DNA of 64,000 bases. Source: Hoplostethus atlanticus. Taxonomy: Eukaryota; Chordata; Actinopteri; Trachichthyiformes; Trachichthyidae. Shown here one piece after another: positions 35,481-50,496 of this stretch. The notes under the pieces were generated by a model. It was not told the DNA's origin. It saw only the letters and a program-made list of their open reading frames with translations, and ran no database searches. Both the position numbers and the translations under genes were made by a program. Each line of letters opens with the position of its first letter. Position 1 is the first letter of the stretch. The stretch spans positions 416,501-480,500 of the forward strand of contig JAXDDX010000212.1 of the NCBI GenBank assembly GCA_034670405.1, written 5' to 3'.

Positions 35481-36965
35481 TCAGTCAGCGTCTCTAATGT
35501 TACCCCATCGATTTTGTCCACCAAATCCATTCCGTGATACACAACATGCATTTAGTGCCCGCACTAAATGCCACTGCCACCTGATTGTCCCACCCCTTGA
35601 TGTGCCGGATTTCAAGACTATAAGGCTGCAGGAATAGAGACCAGCACAATACAGCCCTGTGGGAGTAATAAACGAAGAAATCTCTCTGGCCCTTGGAGAC
35701 AAAGGCACCTGCCAGTACCCCTTCAACAGGTCAAACTTACTCACAAATTATGTAGAACCAACACAGTCAACACAGTCCTCCATACGAGGGAGTGGGAATG
35801 AATCAGGTTTTGTGACGTTGTTTACCTTACGAAAATCTGAACAGAACCTTGGTGTTTTGTTAGCCTTAGGAACCAGCAGACAGGGAGAGGCCCAACTAGA
35901 GTTATAGGGTTGAGCAATGTCAATTATCAAGCATACACTTTACCTCTGAGTCTAGAAGGTTGCGTTTCTCTAAAGAAACGTGATAGAAGCGCTGTCTGAT
36001 GGGCTGAGCATCCCCCACATCAATGTCTTGTTCTATCCAGTGTGTGCGAGTTGTTCACCGGCCACAATTTCACCTTTCACCAAATCTGAGGTGAGCATCA
36101 CTTTATGCAGTGGGACAGACAAGGTTGTTAAACCCATCCCCCGGATCAAGATACTATCCCCTGCATCTGTCTCCTGAGAAAAAGGCAGCACTGACTCCAG
36201 CACAAATTAATCAGAAGCACCAGTATCTCTTAGAATTCTGACTGGCACCTTTTTATCACTCCCAGCAATTGACACATAACCCGGTGTGATAAAGGGCGAG
36301 TAAGTGGAGTGATCTTCAAAGGAACATAAAGCCTTGCATGGCAACTGTCCATCAGATGGGGCCACCACCTTAACCAGACCTGTAACCGGAGAAGCTAATG
36401 CGGCAGATTTTACCCGGGCATTACCACTTACATGTCTTGCTTCAAAGTTAAGGACAGGGCACTCCATTTTCCAGTGTCCTTTCCCGTGGCGATACAAACC
36501 TTAGGCTCAGACTTTCTAAATGCACTATGAACAAATTAAGGTAAGGTAGGACTTTCAAAGTATTTTCAAAAACAATACCAGTACGAGGTTCTCCATAGGT
36601 ACCTTTGTGAATCAGTATATATTCATCAGCTAGAGCAGCAGCCTCAGTAGCAGTCTTCACCTTTCGCTCATTTAAATAAACAGCAATGCGATCAGGGAGT
36701 TTTTAAACTGTTCAAACACAACTAAATCACACAGCCCCTTAGAAGTCTGAGTATCTGTAGCAGTGCACCACCGATTTCCCGTGCAAATTCTACATGGGTC
36801 TGTTTATCTCCATTCTTCAAGTTCTAAAACGTTGACGGTAAGCCTCTGGAACTAACTCATAGGCTTTTAATACCTTAACTGTTGAATAGTTCTCACTGTC
36901 AGCTGGGGTCAGAGCAGAACAGGCTTCCTGGGCTTTTCCAGTCAAAACACATTGCAGCATTAAAG
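35481..36965 (-). pseudogene. Ty3/gypsy LTR retrotransposon relic (gag, protease, RT)
   Basis: Reading the - strand from high to low coordinates gives a gag capsid-like piece (about 36965-36500, including TGKAQEA, AYELVPEAYRQ and KTATEAAALADEYILIHK in shifted frames), then a zinc-knuckle remnant with HGKGHWKMECP (about 36490), and an aspartic protease site RDTGASD (about 36207-36240). Reverse transcriptase follows in two pieces: SSWASPCLLVPKANKTPRFC, DFRKVNN (about 35750-35900) and KFDLLKGYWQVPLSPRARE, SFITPTGLY (about 35640-35740). Frames are broken by stops and shifts. The RT catalytic YxDD box, RNase H and integrase were not seen, and no LTR pair was identified. The order gag-PR-RT and the motifs are those of Ty3/gypsy elements. 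It is non-functional. Confidence 0.8.
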
Positions 36966-37225
36966 GGGAATTCCGGTATTTTTAAACTTGGGCTCTATTT
37001 GTACAAATTCGTCATTTATACCGCAAAATAGGTGCATAAAGTTTTGGAATTGCTCCGGTAGATCGCCTCAGTCGGCAGTCGCGAAACGGGCTGCTATGGC
37101 TGCAACGTAATCTACAGGGGCAAGTGGGCCGATCAAAGTACGTCCACTAAAAGTTCTTGTTTTTGCCACTGACAGGCTCAGATTGTTATTCGTGTGTCTG
37201 ACAACATTACGGAAAGGATCACTAA
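36966..37225. mobile_element. MITE-like repeat starting AAAGGGGAATTCCGGT
   Basis: The block AAAGGGGAATTCCGGTATTT, CTTGGGCTCTATTTGTAC onward has the look of a common fish non-autonomous DNA transposon end. It abuts the gypsy relic. The opposite terminus was not identified with certainty, so the end is approximate. Confidence 0.45.
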
Positions 37226-39890
<2,665 letters not shown>

Positions 39891-40440
39891 TGCAACACTC
39901 CGCTCGGATAGAGGCCTGCAGAGAGGTGCGTCGGCTGAACGTACTATTGGAACTACACTCCCCACCCGCAGGACTTACACCAGAGGTGCAGAACCGAGCC
40001 TGCAGATCTGAAGGATCCTCACCACCCAACAACGACGTTTCAGTCTGTGGTCAGGCAAGGACTCGTCATGTGCCAAAACAGAGAGACTGAGACGAGTTCT
40101 TTCCTCAGCATCAGGGGACTCGACTCACCAGGCCCACCAGACCACACACTCCCCTCCTATGCACCACTCACTCACTACACCACACACTAGGTAAAGACTA
40201 CACATAATTATTATACATCTACAATTCCTATTCTATATGTTAAGTGCACTTACGTAATATTGTATTTCTTTTATATAGAGCTCTTACTCTAATACTGTAA
40301 ATATTGTGTTGGTTTTCTTTATTGTAAATAGTGTGAACTTGTTGCCCTTTGCACATTTCTGTTGAGCACTGCCACTTTTTCATTTCACTGCACACCCCGT
40401 GTATGTATGTGACGAATAAACCTCTTGAACTTGAAATACA
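39891..40440 (+). mobile_element. LINE 3' fragment (CR1/Rex1-like, clade uncertain), degraded copy
   Basis: Aligns along its length with the cleaner copy at 52009-52560 (for example ACTATTGGAACTACACTCCC, AAACAGAGAGACTGAGACG, GGTAAAGACTACACATAAT) and ends with the same GTGTATGTATGTGACGAATAA-type 3' end. Numerous single-base deletions relative to that copy break the reading frame. Confidence 0.75.
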
Positions 40441-40441
40441 A

Positions 40442-40547
40442 AGATAGACCTTTTTTTAACCAGAAACAGAAGTCTTGCTCTGAAATCTGAAAGAGTTGTT
40501 GCAGGAAGAGGTTAAACAAAGGTTTCTGGTTAAAAAAAGGTCTATCT
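40442..40547. mobile_element. 106-bp MITE with perfect 26-bp terminal inverted repeats
   Basis: The 26 bases at 40442-40467 (AGATAGACC, a T run, then AACCAGAAAC) recur as an exact reverse complement at 40522-40547. The interior is only 54 bp and includes GAAAGAGTTGTTGCAGGAAG, which has a relative at about 39500. Confidence 0.8.
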
Positions 40548-43500
40548 CTGTATCACAGATACTTGAATAAGTATTACCACTCCACAGGTTAGGTGTTTCT
40601 TCACGCTAGAATCGACGGCAACACTTGCCAAATAGGAAATGAATGGCAGTGCCAGCGCCGAGCGTTTTTGTCGCTGATCATGTGTTGGTTTATCTTCTTT
40701 GTTGATCCCACGATTGCTAAATAAGCACAGTATGCACGATTGCATGCGGCCCGCGGGCCGTGTGTTGAGTAGCGCGGGTTTAGACAAACCAACACACATT
40801 TCCATTGCTGGCTAGCGTCACCTACATTTATCTGACTATTTTGTTTCATTCCCATCCCTGTTGTCCAGTGATTTATCTATTCTTGTGAACTACGACACCT
40901 CATAGTCAAATATTTATCCTTGTCAGTGGTCATAAGATTCACAAAACAGGAATGATGGTGGTGTTGGAAGGCTGGTGCACTCTACTACAATGGGATGCAG
41001 ACTAGCATCCAGTTCTTTCTAAGTTGCTTTTTTTCCCAAGTTGCTGCTCTCACCGGGTGTTTTTGAAAATCCTCCACAGTTTGTTTCACCCAGCATTGTG
41101 TTTCAACAGAATACGTTGAATTAGAGAAGCAAGACACTCTCAGTGTTAGGTGTCATTTTCACCTAGGTAATAGTTTCAACACTCTTGCCATGAATTACCT
41201 GTCAGTGCCAGCAGCCGAGTCTTTCCTGTCCCGCATGTGTGGGGTCGACCGAAGCAGTCAGCCAGAGATTGCACCGTAACAAAGGGTCACAGAGCACAGA
41301 CAAGCATGCGTCCCGCAGAGGCCATGTGTTGGAGGGGGAGCGGGGCTTCTAACAAGCAACACACATTTGCCATTCTGGAGCGAGGTTCACCAGGCCTCAT
41401 GACTCATGGTTTCATCCATCCTGTTCCAGACTAATCATAATTGTGATACAAACTCAAGTACAAATATTTGCCATTCATTTCATAAGATCACAACAGACTG
41501 AAGAGGAGGTGTTGAGGGGCGTAGGTACATCTACAATTGTATGCAACCTTGAAAACAGTTTCTCAATTGCTTATGTGTTGTTTGTTTTGTTACTATCTCT
41601 CCCACAGTATGTTCACTCGCATTGTGTTAACAAATATTGAATAGAAAAATGACACTTTTCTCATTCACAAGGTAAGTAATGTCACTTGTGTTACTGTCGT
41701 CCTACAGTCATCTAGCCTAATGCAGACTGAAGGTGGCAGAGGATTCCACCATATTAAAGACGAGAGTGACGACTTGTTGAATGTATCTCCCTTAAGGAGT
41801 AGACTCATGGCTCCCAGTTGTGTTGAATTGAAACAGCCATCATGACAGTCCATCAGCTGAGATCAACACGTGAAGATGACAAGAAACAACTAAATGGTGA
41901 AGTACCACATAGATCTCAGGTCTGTTCGTGATGAATCACTTTTGTAACCTAGAAAGGACGTAATTTGCCAAATTAGTATTAGTAGTAGTACAAGAAGTAG
42001 TAATAGTAGCCTGGCATGCCTTCATTTTATATTTCAAGAATCATGAAATATAAAAATATTGTGTTTACTACCAACTGATATATACAGATTATTTACCTAA
42101 CAGTAACTGGACCCAACAAGACAACCAGGTATATAACCAGGTATAAGGACTAGTTTCAAATACTGTGCACCTGAGAAATGGAACAGACTGCAAAGCATTT
42201 AGGAATTAGACTTTTTTTGTCCGTCTCAATAATATATCATCGAGACCTGAGACAAAAAACTTCAGAAACGTCATAAAATGATCACAACATATATAAACAT
42301 ATATATATACAGTATGTATGTGTACTATAGTATACAAAGCAATTACACAACAATGGAAGTGTGATATAGATTGCCTTAATGCATTGATGGGACAAGAAAC
42401 TTAATTCCACTATTTTTAATTCTGTTTTTAGTGAAGTGCATTCTGCCCAAGTCACTCATTGAATTGAAAGAAACACTCAATAAACCATGTACAACTACAA
42501 TCAAATGGCATTGAAGCATTCATTCACTTTCTCAGGCAAATGAAAAAACTAATGCGAGCACATCTCCATTTCCTGATTCGTGCCATGCTGATGTGTCACA
42601 TGTTTTTTTTTCATTTTCTGGATGTTATCACCATGGCTGCGTTTTCACCTAGGATTAAAAACTGATTTTACTGCAAGGTTTGTGCAACAATCTGTCAAAC
42701 TATTTCAACCCAAGAGATCAAGAAACTTGATCCTCTTTGAGCCACATCACCTTTAAGCATGAATGCAAGAGCAGTGGATGAGATGGGGAGTTTTGTCACA
42801 CTGGAAAAACCTTTTTTCACAAGTGGGCGAGTGAAAACACAGCCTCAAGTGAAAGAGAAACCACAGGCAATTTCCTGAGCCACACAAGAAAGAGACCAGT
42901 ACAAGGGTAAGAGGCTTCTAACTTTTCAAGAAGAAATTAATAAATAGAACAGATAAACTGAAAATCATACTGAGACTTTTACAGATGCAGATCAGCCTGC
43001 AGCCATAGCATTTTGGACTGTTTTTGTCTAATTGTATTTTTTCATAAATGCTGGGACAGGGAGCTAAAAGACTCATCTTACTCAGATCAAAAGATGCATA
43101 TGAGACAAAAGTACAAATTAACAGCTTTTGATGTGGGATAGTTTTTGAATATTCTTTGAACTTAGTCAGTTGTTGTCTGTTATCCAAGGTTATAACAGAA
43201 CGGTTTGCTTGTTTATTTCCTCGAAACAAGATTCAGAAACAATCAGCCAGAGCAGTCAGCACCTTTAGTTGACCACCTACCTACCTACATGTGACCAAAC
43301 ATGTCCTAAGACAGTTTGAGTGCTCAAGCAATTCATTTTGGTTTTAAAATAGATGAAACATGTTTGTTTCTTCTATATTCAAGTACAGGTTTCAATGATG
43401 GCATGTTCTCTTCAGGCTCAAGGAAGTTGGGTTTAGCTGGTTTGACAGGGTATAGATGATGCAATGAGTACATGAGAATAACATGCATTATGGGAAAAAT

Positions 43501-44103
43501 AGGATGGTGCTGCTCTTCAAATGTACACAAACCCCTGGGTACAACTGTGGATGTAATAACTCACCATTGACGTAATAAATCATGAATGCAACAATTGAAG
43601 GAAAATAGTGTAATAATCCTGTTAATGTAACAATTAAATACATTCTTTGAAACAAGTTACTAGTTCACATTTGATCATATTAATAAGGGGGGGGGGGGTA
43701 CTGTTATTGGTAGGTAACTTTGATGACAGTAGTATTATGTCAACAGGATTGTTAAGCTATCAAGTGCAAATTAATAGTTTATTACATTAACTGTTGTAAC
43801 TGATTAAAGCTATGAGAGGCATTTCACGCCACAAGACGATCAGATGGAGGGAATGGACACAGAGAGAGGTGGGGGAGACAGACGGCTTTACTTAGTTCAA
43901 CACAAACAAGGCCCATGGGCCTACCTCCCCGCTGAGCCCCGCCTCTTCTCCCCGCCCACAGCTGCTGCCACAGTGAACAGGTCCAGCAAACAGAATGAGT
44001 ACGACGATTAAGTAAAATGTAAAAGTAAATCTTCTTCTGACTTTTAACAGCTGCAGAAAAACTCAGTATCTCCAGAGCAAACAAGAAAGCCACTGCCTCC
44101 AAA
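40548..44103. other. Intergenic region, no gene recognised
   Basis: Contains two weakly similar GCCCGCGGGCC/CCCGCAGAGGCC-type repeat copies (about 40640-40830 and 41190-41400) and AT-rich unique-looking sequence with scattered microsatellites (ATAT at 42290-42315, G run at 43687-43698). The 5' UTR or promoter of the NLR gene should lie at its right end. An AACAG acceptor-like site at about 44046-44050, just before the first ATG-bearing exon, hints at an upstream non-coding exon. Confidence 0.5.
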
Positions 44104-47100
44104 ATGGATACCCCCGAGAAGGCCGACGAGGATCCTGATAGGTAAAATATTTTTTTTGTCTAAATTTGAACATCTATATTAACTTTGATCCCAGTCATTT
44201 TATTTGATTTGTTTGTTTTTCAGTCCAGTCCATTTTGAGAAGCCACTCTCGCCTGCTGTATCCTGCGTGTCCATGAAAAGTGACAACTCATTAAAGGCTC
44301 CTCCTGATTTCAGCAAAGAACTGTCAGTAGTTAAATAGAGCATATCTTTTTAACTGATTCAAATGAGAGCTGATGTCTTTCTGATTTCAGCCAGCTAATT
44401 AAATGTGATTCTGAAGAACCATGCAGGTCCTTGAAGCACTGTGATATTAAAATGCTCTTTTAAAAAATATATTATTCTCATATTCCCCCAAGAGACCCAC
44501 ATGAAGGTCCAGAAGTAACAGTTCCAATGGACGGAAATTACATTTTTAAGGTAGGCAGACATCTCTTCCTCCTAAAGTACATAGCAGCTGAAATAAACTA
44601 CATGACAAGTAAAAATGTCGACTCACACACAAAGCACACGTACTTGTACATGTAAAATAAATATCCCAAATAGATTTCACTTTATTCATAACCTGTAACT
44701 CCATTTCAGTCAGTGGAGGTCCACGGCATGAACATCTTGTTGAGTGAGTTCAGACGTTACAAAAGGATTCTCTTCCATGATCAACCAGACTCCTCTGAGA
44801 GTCAGGATGAGGATGACGTTTTGTCTCCTGAAGATACAAAAGAAGACAGCAGTGCCAGAGAGGGGGCGCTAATGATCACACTACATATCTTAAAGGAAAT
44901 GGGCCATAGTGAGCTTGCCAACATACTGGAGAAAAGTAAGTACCAAGAGTAAAATGGATAGAAATGGGTCCCTACTAGGGTTTGAACGATATGGATTTCT
45001 GAAGACCAGTACAGATATAGATACCAATATTTTGGATTGAAGCTGCAGATATTTTGTGTCAATATCCTATTCTAAATTTGACCATTTTCATGCCAAATAG
45101 TTGCATGGATTCAGTGTTTTCCCCCAAAAGTGTATTCTTTGCAAAGTGGGAAATACTCTGAAACAGCATTTAGACCATCATGGTACACTAAAAACACTCC
45201 CCATTGAAACCCATACTGATGAAGTTCTTTAGGTGAGTTCGCTCCTTAAGGAAGGGTGCAGCAGCTGTCTTTGCAGATTTTACAGCTTGGTACAGCTGAA
45301 GCTGGGATGGATGACATTGACTGACCGCTACCGTCACATCGCTCCAACTGTAGTTGTTATACATGCTTGCAATAAGAAACTTAATACTAAGATAGTCGTA
45401 TATCTACAGAAAACTCAGTCAGCTTTGATGGGTATCGTAAAACTCAAAGTGAGTTTACAGTAGGGTTGCTTACATGGTGGCCTGGTGGTTAGAGAGACAA
45501 TAGGAACAGGAAAACCAGTTTCCATGGGCACACTATGTGGTGACTGCACACTGCAAACACCACACCTCCCTCAGTGTTTGCACATGAGGGAGTAAGTCAT
45601 TTGCCTCAGAGCGAAAGCTGCGTAGTTGATCTATGCTCTAACTTGAGTCAGAGAATTAGAAAATAATATCTGAACCAGCATAGAGTTAATATGTGCAGAA
45701 ATTGGTGTTTTATAACATCTCCACTACCAAATCTAATTCTAGTCCTCTAAATTCAAATGAAGGTTGTATCACTAAACATGATGCCTTGTCTTGCCATGAT
45801 TACAAGATTAATTTCATGTCTTTGTAAAACTAGAGATTTACGGTGAGCTTGATGTCTGCCAGCGCAAACTCAAACTCAAACTGAAGAAGTTTGAATACAT
45901 TTCTGAGGGAATAGCAAAGCCGGGTAAACAGACACTTCTCAACAAGGTGTATACTGAGCTCTACATCACAGAAGGAGACGGTGGAAACGTCAACGATGAA
46001 CATGAGGTCAGGCAGATTGAGACTGCAACCAGGAGACTAGTAACCCAAGATAAGACAATCAAATGTGAAGACATCTTTAACCCCCTACTCGGGCAAGACA
46101 AATGTATCAGAACTGTGCTGACAAAGGGAATTTCTGGCATTGGAAAAACTATCTCTGTACAAAAGTTTAATCTGGAATGGGCAGAGGGAAGGGTCAATCA
46201 GGATATCCAACTCCTAGTTAATCTTCCTTTTCGGGAGCTGAATTTGATGGAGAGAAACTACACTTTGACCCAGCTTCTTCATCATTTCCTTGTGGAGGCA
46301 AAAGAATCGGGAATCTCAAATTTTGGCAAATATAAGCTTGTGTTCATCTTTGATGGCTTGGATGAGTGCCGACTTCCGCTGGACTTCAAGAACAATGAGA
46401 CCTGCTGTAGTGCCTCAGAGCCAGCTTCATTGGATGTACTGCTGACAAACCTCATCAAGGGAAATCTGCTGCCCTCGGCACACATCTGGATCACCTCCCG
46501 ACCTGCAGCCGCAAATCGCATTCCCTTTGAATGCGTCGACCGTGTGACGGAGATACGAGGGTTCAATGACCCCCAGAAGGAGGAGTACTTTAGGAGAAAA
46601 ATCTCTGATCAAGTCATGGCCAGTAAAGTCATCTCACATGTTAAGTCATCCAGGAGCCTCCATATCATGTGCCACATACCAGTGTTCAGCTGGATATCAG
46701 CCACCGTCCTGGAGAGAATTTTAGAAGAAGCAGAAAAGAAGAGAGGAGGGGAGGGGAGTGCAGGAGAAATGCCCAAGACTCTGACGGGAATGTACACCCA
46801 TTTTCTGGTCTTCAACACATTGATCAAACACCAGAAATATTCAGCAGGAGAAGAGAGAGCTGAAACAGACGAAGAAATGATCTTGAAACTTGGAAAACTG
46901 GCCTTTGAGCACCTGATGAAAGGTAATCTGATCTTCTACGAGAAGGACTTGAGGGAGTCCAACATCAACATCACTGATGCCACAGTACATTCAGGACTGT
47001 TTACACAGATCTTAAAGAATGATTTGGGATTGTACCAGGTGAAGGTGTATTGCTTTGTGCATTTCAGTATTCAGGAGTTTCTTGCTGCATTGTACGTTTT

Positions 47101-49341
47101 TCACTCATTTATCTGCTGCAATCAGAACCTAATGGAACCACAAGAAACTACCGCTGTCAAGCCAGACACCAAAGATGCAGCCATCCTGGTCAAGAGCGCA
47201 GTAGATAAGGCCTTGCAGAGTAACAATGGACACCTAGATCTTTTTCTTCGTTTCCTTCTTGGCCTCTCACAGACATCTAATCAGACTTTGCTGCATGGCA
47301 CACTGACTACAATGAGGAGCAGTTCTCCAAGCAATAAGGAAACTGTTGACTACATCAAGGAGAAGATCAGGGAAAGTCCATCTCCAGAAAGATGCATCAA
47401 TCTCTTCCACTGCCTGAATGAGCTCAATGATCAGTCTCTTGTGGAGGAAATCCAAAACTACCTGTGCTCTGGTAGTCTCTCAGAAACCAAACTTTCACCT
47501 TCACAGTGGTCTGCTCTGGTGTTTGTGTTGCTGACCTCCAAGGAGGAATTGGATGTTTTTGACCTGAGGAAATATTCAAGATCTGAGGAGGGTCTTTTCA
47601 GGCTGCTACCAGTGATCAAACAATCCAGAGTAGTCTTGTGAGTACAGAATAACATTACTGCCTGCCTCTAACAATATCATAAATATGTTGTTTATCTCAA
47701 AGCACAGAACATTTGAGTTTCATGAATGTCAAGTGATTACTTTAAAGTGCATTTTTGGACATCGACATATTGTCAAATGCAAAATACAGTGTAGAGGTCT
47801 ATCGCTGCCAATCTTCTCAGCGATGGTCTTTCTTGTTTAAAGCAATTATACTAATGTCTCAAAATGAATGTTTGAATGGTTTATTGATAATATAATACAC
47901 ATAGCACCTTTTAACAAATGGATGCAGTGTAGCAATTAATCAGTTTAAACAATTTAAACAATTTGTCTTCTACAGGCTTAAAGAATGCAACCTCACAGGA
48001 AAATGCTGTGAAGCTCTTGCATCAACTCTCAACTCAAACTCAAGTCTAAGAGAGCTGGACCTGAGTGACAATGATCTGCAAGACTCAGGAGTAAAGCTCC
48101 TGTCCGCTGGACTGGCAAGTCCAACATGTCAACTGGAAAAACTGAGGTTTGTTAAGAAATACTGACACAGGCTAACTGACATTCAATGACACATACTATT
48201 ACAAAAGAGACACACTTACTTGAGGACTATACCATTATCATCTGAAGTGTGAGGTTTCAAAATGAGGAAGCTGAGATAAGCTAGCAATATCAAACTAAAA
48301 CAGTCTTAAACCGAATTCTGTGTTACATTCAATGAACTTTTATCCACCTTTTTTACCTCCATTTTGTCTTCCTCTATTTCCAGGCTGTCATTCTGTGGAA
48401 TCACAGAGAGAGGCTGTGTCTCTTTGGCTTCAGCACTGAGGTCCAACCCTTCCCACTTGAAAGAACTGGATCTGAGTTATAATCACCCAGGTGAATCGGG
48501 GATGGAGCTGCTGTCTGCTGTACAAAAGGACTCTGAACTGCTCAGTCTCAGGTATAACGTAGATTGTTTTCTTATTATCACATGAAAATACATGTACAGA
48601 ATTTTGTCATAATAATACATCTTTGGTTTTCTTAGTTTCAAGGGCAATGCAGAATGCTTCTTAAAAACAGCTCTGAAGACATGTAAGTGTTTTAAAGTTT
48701 ACAATATGTGAAATATTTGGCTTGAATAGTGCATGCATGTTACTGAAAGACAGTGTTTCTTCCTTGTCTCTGTTTGACCAGATGCATGTGAGCTCACACC
48801 GGACCTAAACACAGCCCATTCTCAGCTGTCTTTCTCTGAGGACAACAAAAAGATGATGCGAACGGAAGCAGTCCAGCCGTTTCCTGACAACCCTGAGAGA
48901 TTTACGGACTGGGGACAAGTGCTTTGTAAAGAGGGTCTGTCCGGCCGTTGTTACTGGGAAGCAGAGTGGACGGGGGAATGGACAGGTATAGGAGTGGCAT
49001 ATGAAGGAATCAGAAGGAAAGCAAAAGGTAACGATTCTGTTCTTGGATACAACGATAAGTCCTGGAGTCTGCGTTACTGTAAAGGCAAATACACTGCCTG
49101 GTACAATAAGAATGGTGAAGCTATACCCGTCCCCTACTTCCTCTCCAAAAGGGTTGGAGTGTATTTAGACTGGCCGGCTGGCACCCTGTCCTTCTACGCT
49201 GTACTGTCAAACACTATGACTCACCTGCACACATTCCAGACTACATTCACTGAGCCAGTCTACCCAGGGTTCAGACTGGGATATGACGACAGCTCACTAT
49301 CTCTGTGCCAGGTAGAATACCCACCCAGCAGTAAAACATGA
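44104..49341 (+). CDS. NLRC3-like NLR protein, FISNA-NACHT-LRR-B30.2 (fish NLR-C type)
   Basis: A cytosolic nucleotide-binding leucine-rich-repeat receptor of the large teleost-specific NLR-C group, presumed to act in innate immunity. Nine exons join in frame: 44104-44141, 44224-44322, 44493-44550, 44710-44935, 45834-47637, 47976-48146, 48384-48551, 48636-48682 and 48782-49341, totalling 1056 codons plus TGA. Order: N-terminal segment with [20 protein letters not shown]; a helical segment ([20 protein letters not shown]); FISNA and NACHT in one large exon; two LRR exons; a short linker; PRY-SPRY (B30.2). Walker A is GISGIGKT (about residues 239-246) and Walker [11 protein letters not shown] (about 309-318). 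The start ATG has an acceptable context (AAAATGG) but an upstream exon cannot be excluded. The gene appears intact; only two LRR units is at the low end for the group. The ligand is unknown. Confidence 0.92.
45834..47637 (+). CDS. FISNA-NACHT exon of the NLR gene
   Basis: One 1.8-kb exon codes the fish-specific NACHT-associated (FISNA) region ([43 protein letters not shown]) and the NACHT ATPase with [20 protein letters not shown] and [14 protein letters not shown], then the winged-helix/superhelical part ([34 protein letters not shown]). The apparent stop just after 47637 is intronic: CTT|GTGAGT is the donor and the codon is completed at 47976. Confidence 0.92.
47976..48551 (+). CDS. NLR leucine-rich-repeat exons, two exons
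   Basis: Exons 47976-48146 (171 bp) and 48384-48551 (168 bp) each encode one NLR-type LRR unit: [38 protein letters not shown], then [38 protein letters not shown]. Both start in phase 2, as is typical of repeated LRR exons, so units can be added or lost without a frameshift. Confidence 0.9.
48782..49341 (+). CDS. PRY-SPRY (B30.2) terminal exon of the NLR gene
   Basis: Codes about 186 residues. PRY begins [20 protein letters not shown] and carries [18 protein letters not shown] has [46 protein letters not shown] and the closing [18 protein letters not shown]. The usual LDY motif reads LDW here. The exon resembles the B30.2 of fish TRIM proteins, a domain for target recognition in related receptors. 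Confidence 0.92.
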
Positions 49342-50473
49342 GCCTGGAGGTAATCAGTGGAAAGGAAATGTTACACAGCAAACCTAAAGGGGAATAAGTA
49401 AAGATCTCACTGCCCCATAGAACAAAATGACCATAAAATATCTGCAGGGGGTTGATAGTTATTGATCAATACCAATGACCCAAATGATTACCTTGCCACG
49501 GACTGGACTTTCTTAATTTCACCCACTGAAATTTAAAGACACTCCCAATCCGCCACTCCCCTCACATTCCTTTCTCTATGCATTATCGACTGCTGGCGGT
49601 GGCACGAGTAAGCAACTGGCCCAAATACAAAGCTACGAGGTCTCGCGAGGCTGCCGGGAGACCATAAAAAAGAAAAAAAAGAAAGTGAGTGATGAGGCTG
49701 AGAGAAAAGACCTTGAGGTTAGACGTCACTTAGTCTGGTAATGTTAGTGTAGGAGAGGTTAAAGATGTACTTCAGGTCTTTGATTCATCATGAACCGAGA
49801 ATCAACATGTATCTTCCAAACAACATATTATATAATGTTTATTTATTTAGGTATATTATCCTGTTCATTTGTGTTCCATTATGTTCTCGTATCAAATAGG
49901 GTTCATTAACATCCATTTTTCAAAGAAACAATCACTAAATAAATCTGTTATTTATTTTAACATTTATTCTCTGTAATGATAGCATTGTTGTTTCTTTGTG
50001 TTTTAATTACCTGTATTATGTGCTATACATCTGAATTGATTGACAGGACCATGAAATCATTGTGTGGCAGTGTTTGGCTACAAACAAAATATACAAGTTG
50101 GTGAAGAAGTATCTCTCTCAAAACATAATAAATACATGATTCATGTCATAACATGTCTATTGGCTTTCATTCCACTCTTCTATTCACTCATGAAAATACA
50201 GACCAAAGTGCAAAACACAAGTAGGTAATTGTGGTAAAAGCGATTCACTCGTGTTATAAATTATCATTACTTAATTGCGCCACATAAGTGCAGAAGCAGG
50301 AAAACTCTGAATAAATCTCTAAACTATGAATTACACACTTTGGGTTTGTTAGAAACCTCTCTCTCTTCTCACTCTGATAAAAAAAAGGCTTTGTTAGTAA
50401 ATCATCCAGTTGGTAATTGCTGATTAGATCCTTTTCCATCAGGAGGGCCGCCATCTTGGTCGTTCCTGTGGGT
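49342..50473. other. 3' flank between convergent NLR and PLEKHA6 genes
   Basis: No frame of interest. AATAAA signals for the NLR transcript lie at 49938-49943 and 50127-50132 on +. TTTATT (AATAAA on -) occurs around 49850-49970 and could serve a - strand transcript. A repeat resembling part of the 24440-24560 intron sequence (GGTTGATAG..TATTGATCA) is at about 49448-49475. Confidence 0.4.
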
Positions 50474-50496
50474 TCAGTGTTCAGCAGCAGCATTGG
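50474..50496 (-). CDS. plekha6: Possible alternative last exon of PLEKHA6
   Basis: On the - strand TTTTCAG precedes CCAATGCTGCTGCTGAACAC then TGA. If joined to the donor CAG|GTTAGT at 52922/52921 the frame is kept (phase 1) and the protein would end KLVAANAAAEH instead of KLVAG. The evidence is only splice-site and phase compatibility. The intervening intron would contain the Tc1/LINE cluster. Confidence 0.3.

Noticed and set aside
44493-44494. Alternative AG (AGAG) two bases downstream for the third NLR exon
   Set aside because: Using the second AG shifts the frame and gives a stop within a few codons; the first AG keeps the family-like sequence.
45233-45463. 76-codon + frame between NLR exons
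   Set aside because: Lies inside the NLR intron, starts from no splice-compatible border and resembles nothing known.
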